From Methanosarcina siciliae T4/M (lineage in GTDB: Archaea > Halobacteriota > Methanosarcinia > Methanosarcinales > Methanosarcinaceae): 64,000 nt of DNA. This document shows positions 25,941 through 35,319 of this stretch, piece after piece. Each line of letters begins with the position of its first letter. The stretch's first letter is position 1. Location: NCBI RefSeq assembly GCF_000970085.1, contig NZ_CP009506.1, forward strand, positions 2,728,001 to 2,792,000, written 5' to 3'. The position numbers and the translations under genes were made by a program. Below the pieces are notes generated by a model. The model was not told the origin of the DNA and did no database searches. It worked only from the letters and a program-made list of their open reading frames with translations.

Positions 25941-26122
25941 AGCCATTTTTTTGGTTTTTTAGCCATTTTTTGGTTTCTTAGCCATTTTTTTGGGTTTTTA
26001 GCCATTTTTTGGTTTTTTAGCCATTTTTTGGTTTTTTAGCCATTTTTTGGTTTTTTAGCCATTTTTTGGTTTTCTAGCCATTTTTTGGTTTTCTAGCCAT
26101 TTTTTAGTTTTTTAGCCATTTT
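25941..26122. repeat. Ten-copy tandem repeat, about 19 bp, T-rich
   Basis: AGCCATTTTTTGGTTTTTT repeats ten times with 18-20 base spacing; only the poly-T length and one T/C position vary. No reading frame uses it. The reverse strand reads CCAAAAAATGGCT. It is a microsatellite-like array, not a CRISPR: there are no unique spacers. Confidence 0.85.
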
Positions 26123-26734
26123 ATGTATTCCGTATTCGCGTGTGTTCACGGTATTATATACTTCCTGAAACCCGCTTTAGATTCATTTTTGGTCGGTTAA
26201 TATCCTTATCGGATACTGTTATTGTTTTGTTGGGGTTCGTGAAGGGTTCATGACATATCTTGCGGGTTCACAGTTTTATCCAGCCAGCTGTTTTTTGGTG
26301 GTATGGTAATGGGGTTTTTCTGGCTGGCAGGGCCGTATCTCAAATACGGAATACGGAAGCTTATTACCTTCAAGGTAGTATATATAAATTTCTATTATAT
26401 TGCAAAAATGAATACGGGGGGCATAGGCGGCTTTTGGAAAGCGCCATGATTTTTATATAAATACTTTTCGCCTTTGCTCGATGCCGTTAAACTGGAAAAG
26501 AGGTTCCGGGATCAAAAAAACTGATATTTGATAAAAACACAATTATATATTTAAAATCGAACGTAAAACTACAGGAAAACGTGCTTACGGCAAATATACG
26601 AACTGGCAAATTCACATACAAGCGAAGACAGGCAAAATTGTGATCCGGTGTACCTTCAGGCAGATCTGCAGTTTCCAAAACGTTGTCCCGGAAAAGTCTA
26701 TTGAAAACATCCCTGTGCAGGCGGTTAGAAGAAA
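26123..26734. other. Intergenic region before the PAS-GAF gene
   Basis: No convincing gene. A hairpin GGC-GCTTT/AAAGC-GCC (26426-26445) sits between two TATA-like stretches (TATATAAATT near 26379 and TTTTATATAAA near 26450). It could be a small RNA or promoter structure, but the evidence is thin. Confidence 0.35.
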
Positions 26735-28102
26735 ATGGACAGTGAGACTTCAGAAAACAGAGGCAAACTAAATACCTCTCTTCACGTAGCAGATGCTGAG
26801 GACGGCGAAAGGGGAAAAGCCCTCCATGCAGCTCTGGAAAGGGAAGAAGCCCTGAGAACTATAATCAATAACAGTCAGGTAGTAGTATTTCTCTGGAAAA
26901 ACGAAGAAAAATGGCCTGCAGAATTTGTTTCGGAAAACGTGGTGAACTTCGGATACACGGTAGAAGATTTCATATCGGGAAGGGTACTATAAGGGGACAT
27001 TATACATCCTGATGACCTTGGAAAAGTTGAAGAGGAGCTTGAAAAAAGAATTCGAAGCGGATCTCCGGATTTCAATATGGAATACAGGATTTTTACAAAA
27101 ACCGGAAAAATAAGCTGGGTTAACGAAAGGACTTTTATCCAGAGAGAGGGAGACGGGAAAGTTATCGGCTTTCAGGGAATAGTGCTGGATATAACCTCAA
27201 GGAAAAAAATAGAAGAAGCCCTGAAAAAATCCCTCGAAATGCAGAAAATGCTGAAAACAATAATAAACAAGAGCTCAGCAGTAGCTTTCCTATGGAAAAA
27301 TATGGAAAACTGGCCTGTAGAGTTCGTTTCTGAAAATATAACACAATTTGGTTATTCCGTTGAAGCCTTCACTTCGGGTAGGCTCCTTTATGGGGATATA
27401 ATTCATAAAGAGGATATCAATTCGGTTTCTCAAAGTCTCGAGCGCGCAGTCAGGGAGGGTTTTGATTCTTTTGAGATGGAATACCGGGTCTTAACAGGGG
27501 GCGGTAAAATCCGCTGGGTTGAGGAGAGGACGTATATCAAGCGCAATAGTGAAGGTGTCCCTATTCACTTTCAGGGGATAGTTCTTGATGTTACCGAGAG
27601 AAAGGAAGCGCAGGGGATGCTTGACATTCAGCGGGAACTCGGGATGTCCCTTAGCAGCACCCTGAACCTCAAGACCGTGCTTTCCCTTATCCTTGATGCC
27701 TGTCTGCAAATAAAAGAGCTCGATGCTGGCGGCATATACTTAAGAGACGAGCTTCTGGACCAGATTAATCTTATGGCGCACAGAGGGCTTTCATCTGAGT
27801 TTGTGAAAAGAGTTTCGACATACAGAGCCGACTCCCCGGAAGCAAAGAAGGTCTGGATTGAGAAACCCATTTACAGACTGGATTTCTATGCTGAAAAGAT
27901 GGCAGACCTTCTAAGGACGGAAAAGATCACTGCAGTTGCAGTCATTCCTATGAAGCACAGAGGTGAGATAATAGGCAGCCTGAACTTTGCATCCCATACG
28001 GTGGACAGGATTCCCCATAACGTCCGCAATTTCCTGGAGAGCATCGCCCTTCAGGTAGTGAACTATATAGCTCCCATCCGCATAAAGGCATACCTTAGAT
28101 AA
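26735..28102 (+). pseudogene. PAS-PAS-GAF sensor protein with an in-frame TAA
   Basis: One frame runs from ATG 26735 to 28102 but has TAA at codon 86 (26990-26992). The first PAS reads LRTIINNSQVVVFLWKNEEKW, then SGRVL-stop-GDIIHPDD. The second PAS reads SGRLLYGDIIHKED at the same point, so TAA replaces a TAT tyrosine by one base. The rest (FNMEYRIFTKTGKISWV, second PAS, then a GAF domain from about residue 300) is intact. No histidine-kinase domain follows; it ends at the GAF, so it may have been a receiver-type input protein. A GTG/ATG restart at 27077 could give a 341-residue PAS-GAF product. The stop is TAA, so pyrrolysine read-through does not apply. Confidence 0.75.
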
Positions 28103-28309
28103 GGGAAGCTGTCTTAAGCTTGAACTACATCCGGACGACGAAATCCTTATTTAAAATAATTTTTATAATCATTGTTGAATTGGGGAGAGAAAGCTCCAGG
28201 GCATGCCTTCAAGCTCTGAGCTTTTGATACGCAACTGCCGGTTTTTGCTCTCCTTTTTCCGGAGTTTGCATTAATCAGACTATATTAGATCGCTAGAGGG
28301 GGATACAGG

Positions 28310-28759
28310 TTGAAAGCAATAGTAGTCTATCTAAGTACCTCAGGGAATACCAAAGCTATGGCCGAGGCTATAGGAAACGGGATCGAATCAAAGAATGTGG
28401 ATACAAAAGTTGTCAGTTTCTATGACGTGAAGCTCGAGGAACTCAAGGAAGCCGAAGCAATTGCCGTTGGTTCTTCTACTTTTTACTACAAAATGCTGTT
28501 GCCCATGGAAAAGTTCATGGATGAGACTCTTGTTGCCTCAATCCCTCAGGGGAAGATAGGAGCTGCTTTTGGGTCTTACGGGTGGAGCGGAGAAGCCCCC
28601 ATCTTGATAGCTGAAAAGATGCGGGAAATGGGAATGACTGTGATGGACCCTGTACTCAGGATCCTGCACAAACCCACTGACAAGGATCTGCAGGAATGCA
28701 AGCGGCTGGGCATTGATATTGCAGAAAAAGTGAAGCATAAAAGCACAAAGGCAGAGTAA
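28310..28759 (+). CDS. Flavodoxin
   Basis: A 149-residue flavodoxin, an FMN-binding electron carrier of the cytoplasm. The phosphate loop is YLSTSGNTKAMAEAI (about 7-21). VGSSTFYYKMLLPMEKF gives the second flavin loop, and GAAFGSYGWSGEA the third, with the tyrosine/tryptophan stacking region. The start is TTG at 28310, 9 bases after the end of GGGGGA. The length is that of short-chain flavodoxins. The neighbours (PAS-GAF and a small membrane protein) do not point to a specific redox partner. Confidence 0.88.
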   Translation: MKAIVVYLSTSGNTKAMAEAIGNGIESKNVDTKVVSFYDVKLEELKEAEAIAVGSSTFYYKMLLPMEKFMDETLVASIPQGKIGAAFGSYGWSGEAPILIAEKMREMGMTVMDPVLRILHKPTDKDLQECKRLGIDIAEKVKHKSTKAE

Positions 28760-28984
28760 AAAGCAGCAATAAAATAAAAACCTCAAGAAAGTACAGGTCT
28801 CAAGAAAGTGAGAATAAAACAGTATCCTGATGGAGTGAAAAGCTAAACTTTACTCCGAAAAGAGGAAACAGACCGGGCATAGAGGAAAGCTCGGCTTAAG
28901 AGAAGGCCCTGCTAAAAATGAAGATTTTTGAATTTCAAAAATAACTTCTCCAAGGATGTTAAATAATAAGTGGCCTAAATAATT

Positions 28985-29293
28985 TCAGGGCCATTTTTCC
29001 ATACTCTCCACCGAGCTGATCATGGAAAAGGGAATTCTGTACCTGAAAGGCGGAAAAACTGCGACCATGCCGTCGGAACCTATCAGGAATCGCATATCAT
29101 AAAAGCTCCACATTGCAGCAAGGTAAATGAGAAGGATAAGCGGCAGAAAGTACCTTTTTTCAGGATCAGTCCCAAAGCCGAAAAGCCCGTTTTGGGAAAA
29201 AATGTAAAATGCCAGGATAGGGAGCAGCCCTGTAACCATAAGGAATCTTATTTGTTCACTATAAGCCGTCTTCTGTTCGTAATAGCTTATAAT
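28985..29293 (-). CDS. Small membrane protein (DUF6141-like) with probable ATT start
   Basis: Two membrane helices (TGLLPILAFYIFSQ and LPLILLIYLAAMWSF) followed by a short beta-rich tail ending FPPFRYRIPFSMISSVESMEKW, as in DUF6141-type proteins, where the tail resembles a bacterial PH domain. An ATG at 29239 gives 84 residues but lacks a ribosome-binding site. The frame stays open upstream with a sensible sequence (YYEQKTAYSEQIRFL) back to ATT at 29293, which stands 6 bases after AGGAGG; no ATG, GTG or TTG lies in that part. I take the ATT as start (102 residues), with the family name less sure than the gene. Confidence 0.6.
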   Translation of the reverse strand: MISYYEQKTAYSEQIRFLMVTGLLPILAFYIFSQNGLFGFGTDPEKRYFLPLILLIYLAAMWSFYDMRFLIGSDGMVAVFPPFRYRIPFSMISSVESMEKWP

Positions 29294-29346
29294 GACTCGC
29301 CTCCTGTGATCTTACTTCCTTTTTTTCAATATTTCTGGTAGTTTAA

Positions 29347-30144
29347 TCATTTATGAGGAATTTCGGTAACCAGGGTCGAATCCAGCAGCAGTTTATTGAA
29401 TAGTTCGGTGCCCAGCTGAATGGCTGAAGGTTCGTAGCTTACAAGGTTCTCTCTGTCAAAGTGCCTCTGGTTCTTTGGGAAAAGGGATATCAGGAAAAAC
29501 TTCTCGCTAACAGCAAGATTTGCAATCTTCATTTCTCCCGAATACCGGTAAAATTCCACATTATCTAGAGACATCATAAGTCGGAAGTCTTCAGTATAGT
29601 CTGTAGAGTACCGCTCAAGCACCGGTTCCGACATGAGAAAAGTGAATTCTGTTCCCTTTTTTGCAAGCTCCTGGCAGAGAGCTATCAGAGGCTGGTTAAA
29701 GTAGGCTAGGGATTCAAAAATGCTGCTGGACTTAGATAGTTTTTCCACAACTTCCGGGTCGAGTTCGAACATACGGTCCAGGTCAGGCTGTATCAGTTTA
29801 CATTTCCCAAGTTCTCCAAGCCGCACCCTGAAGGAAGGTGGAATTCCCTGAAGGTCTTTTTCCGACCAGTAATCAAAGTTATCTTCAAAAAGTTCTATAG
29901 TGCTGATAAGGGGCTGCATTTTTTCAACGAGGACTTTGCCTATAGGAGAAAGAGTGTAGATCTTGTCTACCTGAACGACTAGAGACATATCTTTTAATTT
30001 TTTTATCTGGGGAAGGATAGAAGTGGAAGCTGCCTGAAGGGCTTCCGTGATTTCATCCATGTTTTTGGGCCCGCTTTTCAAAAAAAGTAATAACTGTTTT
30101 CGCTTATCGGAGAGAAAAATCAGCTCTATCAGTTCCAGTTTCAC
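29347..30144 (-). CDS. Methanogen winged-helix regulator with FilR1 (DUF1724) domain
   Basis: 265 residues. The first 80 are an ArsR/MarR-like winged helix (MDEITEALQAASTSILPQIKKLKDMSLV, wing DKIYTLSPIGK). The rest is the FilR1 middle domain of Methanosarcinales regulators, with GIPPSFRVRLGELG and a C-terminal ISLFPKNQRHFDRENLVS. Such proteins often sense a small molecule or redox state and control methyltransferase or stress genes. The start is GTG at 30144 after GGAGACTGAAGG. It lies just downstream of a long AT-rich gap and is followed by the small membrane gene; a role in regulating that gene is possible but not shown. Confidence 0.82.
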   Translation of the reverse strand: MKLELIELIFLSDKRKQLLLFLKSGPKNMDEITEALQAASTSILPQIKKLKDMSLVVQVDKIYTLSPIGKVLVEKMQPLISTIELFEDNFDYWSEKDLQGIPPSFRVRLGELGKCKLIQPDLDRMFELDPEVVEKLSKSSSIFESLAYFNQPLIALCQELAKKGTEFTFLMSEPVLERYSTDYTEDFRLMMSLDNVEFYRYSGEMKIANLAVSEKFFLISLFPKNQRHFDRENLVSYEPSAIQLGTELFNKLLLDSTLVTEIPHK

Positions 30145-30824
30145 CCTTCAGTCTCCTGTATTGTTATAAGATTCAAAAGATTGCAGATAAGACTAAAAAG
30201 ATTACAGTCGCCAAAAATATATAAGTTATTACGTTTTCTCTCCCTTTCTGTCCAAAAAGCAGAGATTCATTTAATAAGTCAGGTAATCTTAATAAGTCCC
30301 GGTACCCAAAGGTAAAGACTGACAAAAAATCCAATCCTGAAAGTCCAAACTCGAGTATTTTGATTTTATATGTCCAGGGCTGCCTGGTAGACTCAAATCT
30401 GGTAAGTCTTATCTGATAATTCTATTTTAATTCGAAAAAACTATACAATATTCGTAAAATATTATGATATATATTAGTAAAATATTATGACATGCAAGAT
30501 TTATAAAAAATAAAAAATGAACATTTGCAAAATGAACACTTGTGAAATGAACATTTGGTTATATTTACATTTATATTCACAGTCATATACAGTAAAAAAC
30601 TGCTTGTGTCTACCTGAAGTTACCTGCTCTGACAGCTTTTTCCAGATATATGTTAATTATTTTTCAGAACATGAAAATTCAGGCCCCTTAAACTCAAAGT
30701 TCTAAGCTGGAAATTGTAATGACAGATAAGGGTTTGAAAGATTCCTGGTCTTCCAACATTTCTTATCTGTATTGAAGAGTATAAGGAAAATCCCATATCG
30801 AATAAAGTCTGTGCCAACAGGACT
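30145..30824. other. Intergenic, AT-rich with AATGAACATTTG repeats
   Basis: Promoter region of the FilR1 regulator and spacer to DUF1699. AATGAACATTTG occurs in three close copies (about 30517-30556, the middle one AATGAACACTTG). No gene is convincing; an open frame there has no codon bias or ribosome-binding site. Confidence 0.45.
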
Positions 30825-31232
30825 TCAGGCCGGAGCTTCCTTTGTCAGGATGTAAGCAACCATTTCAGGGTTCAGCTTGCTTTCCCTTGAAACCTTTTCT
30901 TCGATTCTCTCAGCAGGTGTGCCTTCCATCTTCAGTTCTCTTATCTTCTCAATCACTGAGGACGGGATACTGTAATATTCATTAATGTCTTTCCTGTGTC
31001 CCCAGACATCACCCTCAATAAGCTGGACTCTCTGCATCTCAAGGAACATTTCTATGGACTTTGAAACCGTGCGCCTGTATGATTTGGGTAGCTGAATTAC
31101 CTCAATCTTCGGACAAGTTTCCACCAGTGCAAAAATGTCTTTGTTCGAAGGCCTGAAAGCCAGGTGAACAACACGTTCATTAGGGTTAAGTGTAAAGATT
31201 TCTTCCCTGGAACTAACTACTCTAATTTTCAT
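30825..31232 (-). CDS. DUF1699 family protein
   Basis: A 135-residue protein of the DUF1699 family, known mainly from Methanosarcina and without assigned function. MKIRVVSSREEIFTLNPNERVVHLAFRPSNKDI opens the first half, a Rossmann-like beta-alpha unit; KSYRRTVSKSIEMFLEMQRVQL follows. The C-terminal 40 residues (IPSSVIEKIRELKMEGTPAERIEEKV) look helical, like a small DNA- or protein-binding module. The ATG at 31232 has a GGGGGA site 7 bases upstream; a start five codons earlier would overlap that site. Monocistronic with an AT-rich TATA region upstream. Confidence 0.8.
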   Translation of the reverse strand: MKIRVVSSREEIFTLNPNERVVHLAFRPSNKDIFALVETCPKIEVIQLPKSYRRTVSKSIEMFLEMQRVQLIEGDVWGHRKDINEYYSIPSSVIEKIRELKMEGTPAERIEEKVSRESKLNPEMVAYILTKEAPA

Positions 31233-31956
31233 TATGTCTTCCCCCACTATAAAGTTCTTTTATGTTTTTACCTCATTATAAAGTACTTATACTTATTATA
31301 AATATTTATCTACCACGCCCGTTAATTTTTAGGCAGTTTTCTGCATTTTCAGCCCTCTCTCATAACTTAAAAAGTGACGGGGAAATCCCGGAAAGGTGAT
31401 AAGAACAGGCATGAAGTATTCGGAATCAGGGAATCTTCAACTTCTCCGGTGAATCTCCCTGCAGGAGAATCCTGGAGAATAATAAAAGAGAATAAATGCA
31501 ATTGGGGGAAATCGTTAATACAATTCCGTAAACCTGAACCCGTAGTATACTATTTTCAGGAGCTTACCCTTTAACTTGAGATACAGTTCAACAGCTGCCC
31601 TGCCCTCAAAAATTGGAGGCTACATGGACAGAGCTGCACTGAAAGTTATTCATAAGATACCACAGGCGTTGGAGCAATTCTCAGAGTACTTCCTTGCCTC
31701 TGCATAGCCGGTAAAAACGTATCTCATGCTCCATAAATAAAACCTGGTAAAAATCGCAACTTTCAGAAATGAAATAAACTGAAACTTTCTCTATCCGACA
31801 TACATTTTATCAGCCTGCTTTCCGGGAAGGATTCACATAAATTATTGGAAAAATTTCATTACGAACTTTTTTCTCTCCGAATATTTTCAATGTTACCTAT
31901 GCAGAGGAATGTATAATCGGAATGTACAGAGGCTTTTGAAGAAAATAATCTTCTTT
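31233..31956. other. Intergenic with one possible micro-ORF
   Basis: Mostly AT-rich spacer. The only notable item is a 27-codon frame at 31624-31707 with a perfect GGAGG 5 bases before its ATG. Confidence 0.4.
31624..31707 (+). CDS. Possible 27-residue micro-protein
   Basis: ATG at 31624 follows TTGGAGG by 5 bases and encodes MDRAALKVIHKIPQALEQ and nine more residues to a TAG stop. An amphipathic helix is possible. If the TAG were read as pyrrolysine, ten more residues would follow to a TAA. It may equally be a gene fragment. Confidence 0.22.
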   Translation: MDRAALKVIHKIPQALEQFSEYFLASA

Positions 31957-33402
31957 TTATTTCCCCTGCTGAATAACCGCTGTCTCTTTCTTACCTGCTT
32001 TTCCAGCCCAGGAAAGAGCGCACATAGGACATTCCGGTCCGAAACCTGCGGCATTGTATCCGGTCATTCCGCCTGCCGCGTTATTCACCCTGGAAAATCC
32101 GTGTTTCTTGAGAATGCTGCACCCAATACCTGACCTTTGCCCCGTGCTGCAAATTACTGCATACTCAGCTTCAGGGTCAAGTTCCCTATACCTTTCCCTC
32201 AGGTCCTGGACCTGAATATTTAATGCATTTTCTATATGGAAGCTCTCATACTCGGAAGGAGCCCTGACATCCAGAATCAAAGGAGGGTTTTTACTTCTGG
32301 CCCATTCATAGAGTTCAGGAATCGATACCTGGGGCACATGGGAAGCCCTTAATCCGGCAGTTGCCCAGGCAAACATTTCCCCGCTAAGAAAACCAACTAT
32401 CCTGTCAAGCCCAACCCTGTGCAGCCAGACCGCAGATTCCCTTGCATTTTCCTCACTATCCGAGACGAGCAGGATCTGCTTTTCGGGAGGCAGGAGCCAG
32501 CCAGCGTAGGTAGCAAAGTTACTCCTGAGGTCGATGCACCAGGCGCCTGGGACATGCTCCCCCCCGAAATTGTCATAGTGGCGGCTGTCAAGAACTTCCG
32601 TGTCGTACCTGCCGGCAAACCTGAAAAACTCCCCCGGAGGAAGCTCTTTCAGGGGCGGAATTTCTCTGAGTTTTGTGAGCCCTTTCCGGTTGATTTCGGA
32701 GCAACGGCTAAAATGGTCGGGAGCAGGGGGCATATCGGTTGTTAGGTTTTCTATGAACCCCTCTCTATCAGGGATCTGAAGGGCATAATTGTATTTGCGT
32801 TCGTATCCGATTGTGCTCGAACGTTTGGCACCCATAGCCCTTCCGCAGAGCGAGCCTTCCCCATGTGCAGGATAGACCTCGCAGGAGTCAGGAAGGGAGA
32901 GCAGTTTTTTGTGCAGGCTGTCGTAAAGTATGGAAGCCAGTTCTCTGGCCTTTCCTGGAAAGAGGTCAGGTCTGCCCACATCCCCCACAAAAAGGGTGTC
33001 CCCGCAAAAAACAGCAGTCGGGTCAGGCCCTCTGGAAGTATCCGAAACTACATAACTGATATGTTCAGGGGTATGGCCCGGAGTTTCCAGTACCCTTACA
33101 GTCATGTCCTCGATTTCGAACTTATCCTCTTCGACAAGCCCTACATGTTCAAACTCACATTTTGCAGCTTCAGGGGCGTAGATAGGCGCTCCCGTAAGTT
33201 CGGCAAGGTCCATATGCCCGGAGACAAAATCTGCATGCAGATGGGTCTCCAGGATGTGGGTAATTTTCAGGCCCCTGGATTTTGTCTCTCTTATATAGAC
33301 TTCTACATCCCTTTGCGGGTCAATGACCGCACAGCTTTTTTTCCCTGCAAGAATATATGAACTGTGTGCTATGCCTCTCACAAAAAATGGAATTATTTGC
33401 AT
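31957..33402 (-). CDS. Metallo-beta-lactamase-fold protein with two rhodanese domains (persulfide dioxygenase-like)
   Basis: 481 residues. The N-terminal MBL domain carries THLHADFVSGH (metal HxHxDH), ETPGHTPEH and FCGDTLFVGDVGRPDL, typical of ETHE1-like persulfide dioxygenases and related glyoxalase-II-like enzymes. Two rhodanese domains follow: the first (about 255-340) lacks the active cysteine; the second has CSTGQRSG with the catalytic cysteine. The fusion suggests oxidation or transfer of persulfide sulfur; in a strict anaerobe the oxygen-using reaction is doubtful, so sulfur transfer or an oxygen-defence role is possible. The start is ATG 33402 after GGGGGA; a longer frame to 33510 lacks a site. 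Confidence 0.85.
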   Translation of the reverse strand: MQIIPFFVRGIAHSSYILAGKKSCAVIDPQRDVEVYIRETKSRGLKITHILETHLHADFVSGHMDLAELTGAPIYAPEAAKCEFEHVGLVEEDKFEIEDMTVRVLETPGHTPEHISYVVSDTSRGPDPTAVFCGDTLFVGDVGRPDLFPGKARELASILYDSLHKKLLSLPDSCEVYPAHGEGSLCGRAMGAKRSSTIGYERKYNYALQIPDREGFIENLTTDMPPAPDHFSRCSEINRKGLTKLREIPPLKELPPGEFFRFAGRYDTEVLDSRHYDNFGGEHVPGAWCIDLRSNFATYAGWLLPPEKQILLVSDSEENARESAVWLHRVGLDRIVGFLSGEMFAWATAGLRASHVPQVSIPELYEWARSKNPPLILDVRAPSEYESFHIENALNIQVQDLRERYRELDPEAEYAVICSTGQRSGIGCSILKKHGFSRVNNAAGGMTGYNAAGFGPECPMCALSWAGKAGKKETAVIQQGK

Positions 33403-33762
33403 ACTATTTTCCCCCGATAAACAGGTTTGTAACGTAACAAAAGTCCTGTAAAATATGATTGCTTCTGTATCATAAAAGATTATCTTTACGATCAGGAAGA
33501 TTGAATTCACCAGATAATTACGTATTTTTCTGGGCAGGCCATGTTTCAGGTTTTTTTTCCAAACATTCTCTTCAAAACCTTTTCTTCAAACCTTTTCCTT
33601 AACCTTTTTTCCTTAACCTTTTTTCGAAACATTCCTTCCGGAAATTATATGCCCGTTTGAAGACAAACAACACTTAACTTTGCGAAATGTATTCTTGAAT
33701 CCGATTAAAGTTCAATAGAACAGAATTTGGATCTATTTTTAATATTGGGGGTGTCAGGTACA
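33403..33762. other. Divergent promoter region with TTTCCTTAACC repeats
   Basis: Lies between the divergent MBL-rhodanese and DUF3303 genes. Contains short direct repeats (AACCTTTTTTCCTT and relatives, 33587-33625) and AT-rich promoter DNA. No gene. Confidence 0.4.
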
Positions 33763-34170
33763 ATGTTATTGATGGATATCATCACCTGGGAGCCGAAAGA
33801 CTCCGAAAAGGTCAAGAGTAGCTACATGAACTATGAGTACCCGCAGGGTTTGAAAGTAATCGACGAGTGGATAGACCTTGCAGGCTACCGGATGTTTCTG
33901 ATTTACGAGGCTGACGACGAAAAGGTTTACGCGGCTGCCAACCTTCCTTTTGTAGGGCTCTGCAGGTTCGAAACCTTCCCGGTCATGAAGCCAGGAAAGT
34001 ATATGGAGGTGGTTCAGGAACTTGCAGGAAAAGCCGGTCAGGAGGTTGAAACTTCAGCCCCTGGCGAAGGAGCCGCAGGAGAAGAAGTCCTGACACAAAT
34101 AGAGAACCTTGAAAAAAGAATTCAACGCCTGGAACACCACTCTTTCATCCAGCAGGAAGACACAACATAA
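33763..34170 (+). CDS. DUF3303 family protein
   Basis: 135 residues with MDIITWEPKDSEKV near the start and LKVIDEWIDLAGYRMFLIYEADDE, the dimeric alpha-beta barrel pattern of DUF3303 proteins, which are small stress-linked proteins of unknown activity. The C-terminal 50 residues are a charged linker and a coiled-coil (QIENLEKRIQRLEHHS), an unusual tail that could mediate oligomerisation. The ATG at 33763 follows GGGGGTG. It is divergent from the MBL-rhodanese gene and convergent with the GNAT gene downstream. Confidence 0.72.
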   Translation: MLLMDIITWEPKDSEKVKSSYMNYEYPQGLKVIDEWIDLAGYRMFLIYEADDEKVYAAANLPFVGLCRFETFPVMKPGKYMEVVQELAGKAGQEVETSAPGEGAAGEEVLTQIENLEKRIQRLEHHSFIQQEDTT

Positions 34171-34271
34171 ACCCCGGATGCTTAATCCGGGAAAGGGTCT
34201 TTAAGAGCTGGGCGTCAACAGGGTAGGAGAGGATAAGGGTCGGACAGGAGCCTGTGCAGGTTCTCTCAAAC

Positions 34272-34769
34272 TTATTTTTCAAGCGCACTTTCGAATTTGT
34301 CCGACCCCATCCTGTAAATGTGCCAGCCGTTAACAGGACCTGCTCCGAAGTACTCATAAAACTCTCTGGCAGGGTTCCAGTCGAGCACTGTCCACTCCAT
34401 CCTTCCGCAGTTCCTCTCTTTTGCAAGCTTTACGCAGTGGAGGAACATTGCTTTTCCAATTCCTTTTCCCCGGAATTCGGGTTTCACGAAAATGTCTTCG
34501 ATATAGAGCCCCTGCCTCCCTACAAAGGTGGAGAAGTTGTGGAAAAAGACCGTAAAGCCCGCAGGTACCCCGTCAAGTTCGGCAAAGAAAACCTCAGCAT
34601 AGGCCTTTTCCCCGAACATGGACTCTTTCAGGTTCTCTTCGGTAGCTTTGACCAGATGGGAGAGTTTTTCGAACTCAGCAATGCCTTTGACAAATTCAAG
34701 AATAAGGGAAACATCTTCTTTTTTTGCAGTGCGGATATTCAAACCGGTTTTTGTCTCAATTTCGGCCAT
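34272..34769 (-). CDS. GNAT family N-acetyltransferase (SSAT-like)
   Basis: 165 residues of the diamine/thialysine acetyltransferase-like branch. The N-terminus reads IRTAKKEDVSLILEFVKGIAEFEKL. The acetyl-CoA loop is VKPEFRGKGIGKAMF. MEWTVLDWNPAREFYEYFGA is the conserved C-terminal block of this branch. The substrate is probably a small polyamine-like amine, by family analogy only. The start is ATG 34769 after AAGGAA; the frame runs 25 codons further upstream to 34844, with no ribosome-binding site. Confidence 0.86.
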   Translation of the reverse strand: MAEIETKTGLNIRTAKKEDVSLILEFVKGIAEFEKLSHLVKATEENLKESMFGEKAYAEVFFAELDGVPAGFTVFFHNFSTFVGRQGLYIEDIFVKPEFRGKGIGKAMFLHCVKLAKERNCGRMEWTVLDWNPAREFYEYFGAGPVNGWHIYRMGSDKFESALEK

Positions 34770-35316
34770 TTTTATTCCTTTTTTAAGTTGATCAATTAAT
34801 ATAATACCATAAAATCTGAAGAGGCTACATATGCTTTCTTCCAATATTCAAACGTTAAACTATTAGATCGAAGATTATATTTTAATGTATTTTGTAGAAG
34901 TTTAATGCATTTTGTAGAAGTGAGTTTCCCCTGCATGAGTCCCGAAGACTAAATAATTATTTAGTAAAAGATTTTACCATATGGGGTTTTATAGGACTGA
35001 ACATATTATTAATGCCTGAATAACTGTTAATCACTGATTATACCTTTCTAGTCCTCTAAACCAAATTTAAAGCCAGATGAAAGTCCTGTTCAAAACTAAA
35101 AGAAGATCTGAGATTATGAAAATATCTGACATTAAGAAAATATCTGGCACTATTATGGAAAGTGAAGAGCATTCTGAATTACCAGTTATTTTTTGAACCT
35201 TAACAGAATTCTAACTCAAACCTGGGAACCGATAAAATGAGGGTACAGATTCAAACACCGGCAAATTCACGTATTGCAGTTTCAGAACATTTTTTTCATG
35301 TTTTTAAAGGTGATCT
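34770..35316. other. Intergenic with short direct repeats
   Basis: AT-rich. Two direct repeats: TTTAATGxATTTTGTAGAAG (34880-34919) and GAAAATATCTGxCATTA-type (about 35117-35152). No gene seen. Confidence 0.4.
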
Positions 35317-35319
35317 TTG

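Noticed and set aside
25941..26122. CRISPR array
   Set aside because: Repeats follow each other without unique spacers, the unit is only 19 bases, and no cas genes are near.
26260..26460. Short plus-strand frame near the T-rich array
   Set aside because: No ribosome-binding site, biased residues, and it overlaps TATA-rich non-coding DNA.
30517..30705. Frame starting in the AATGAACATTTG repeats
   Set aside because: Its first residues only reflect the repeat; no ribosome-binding site or family pattern.
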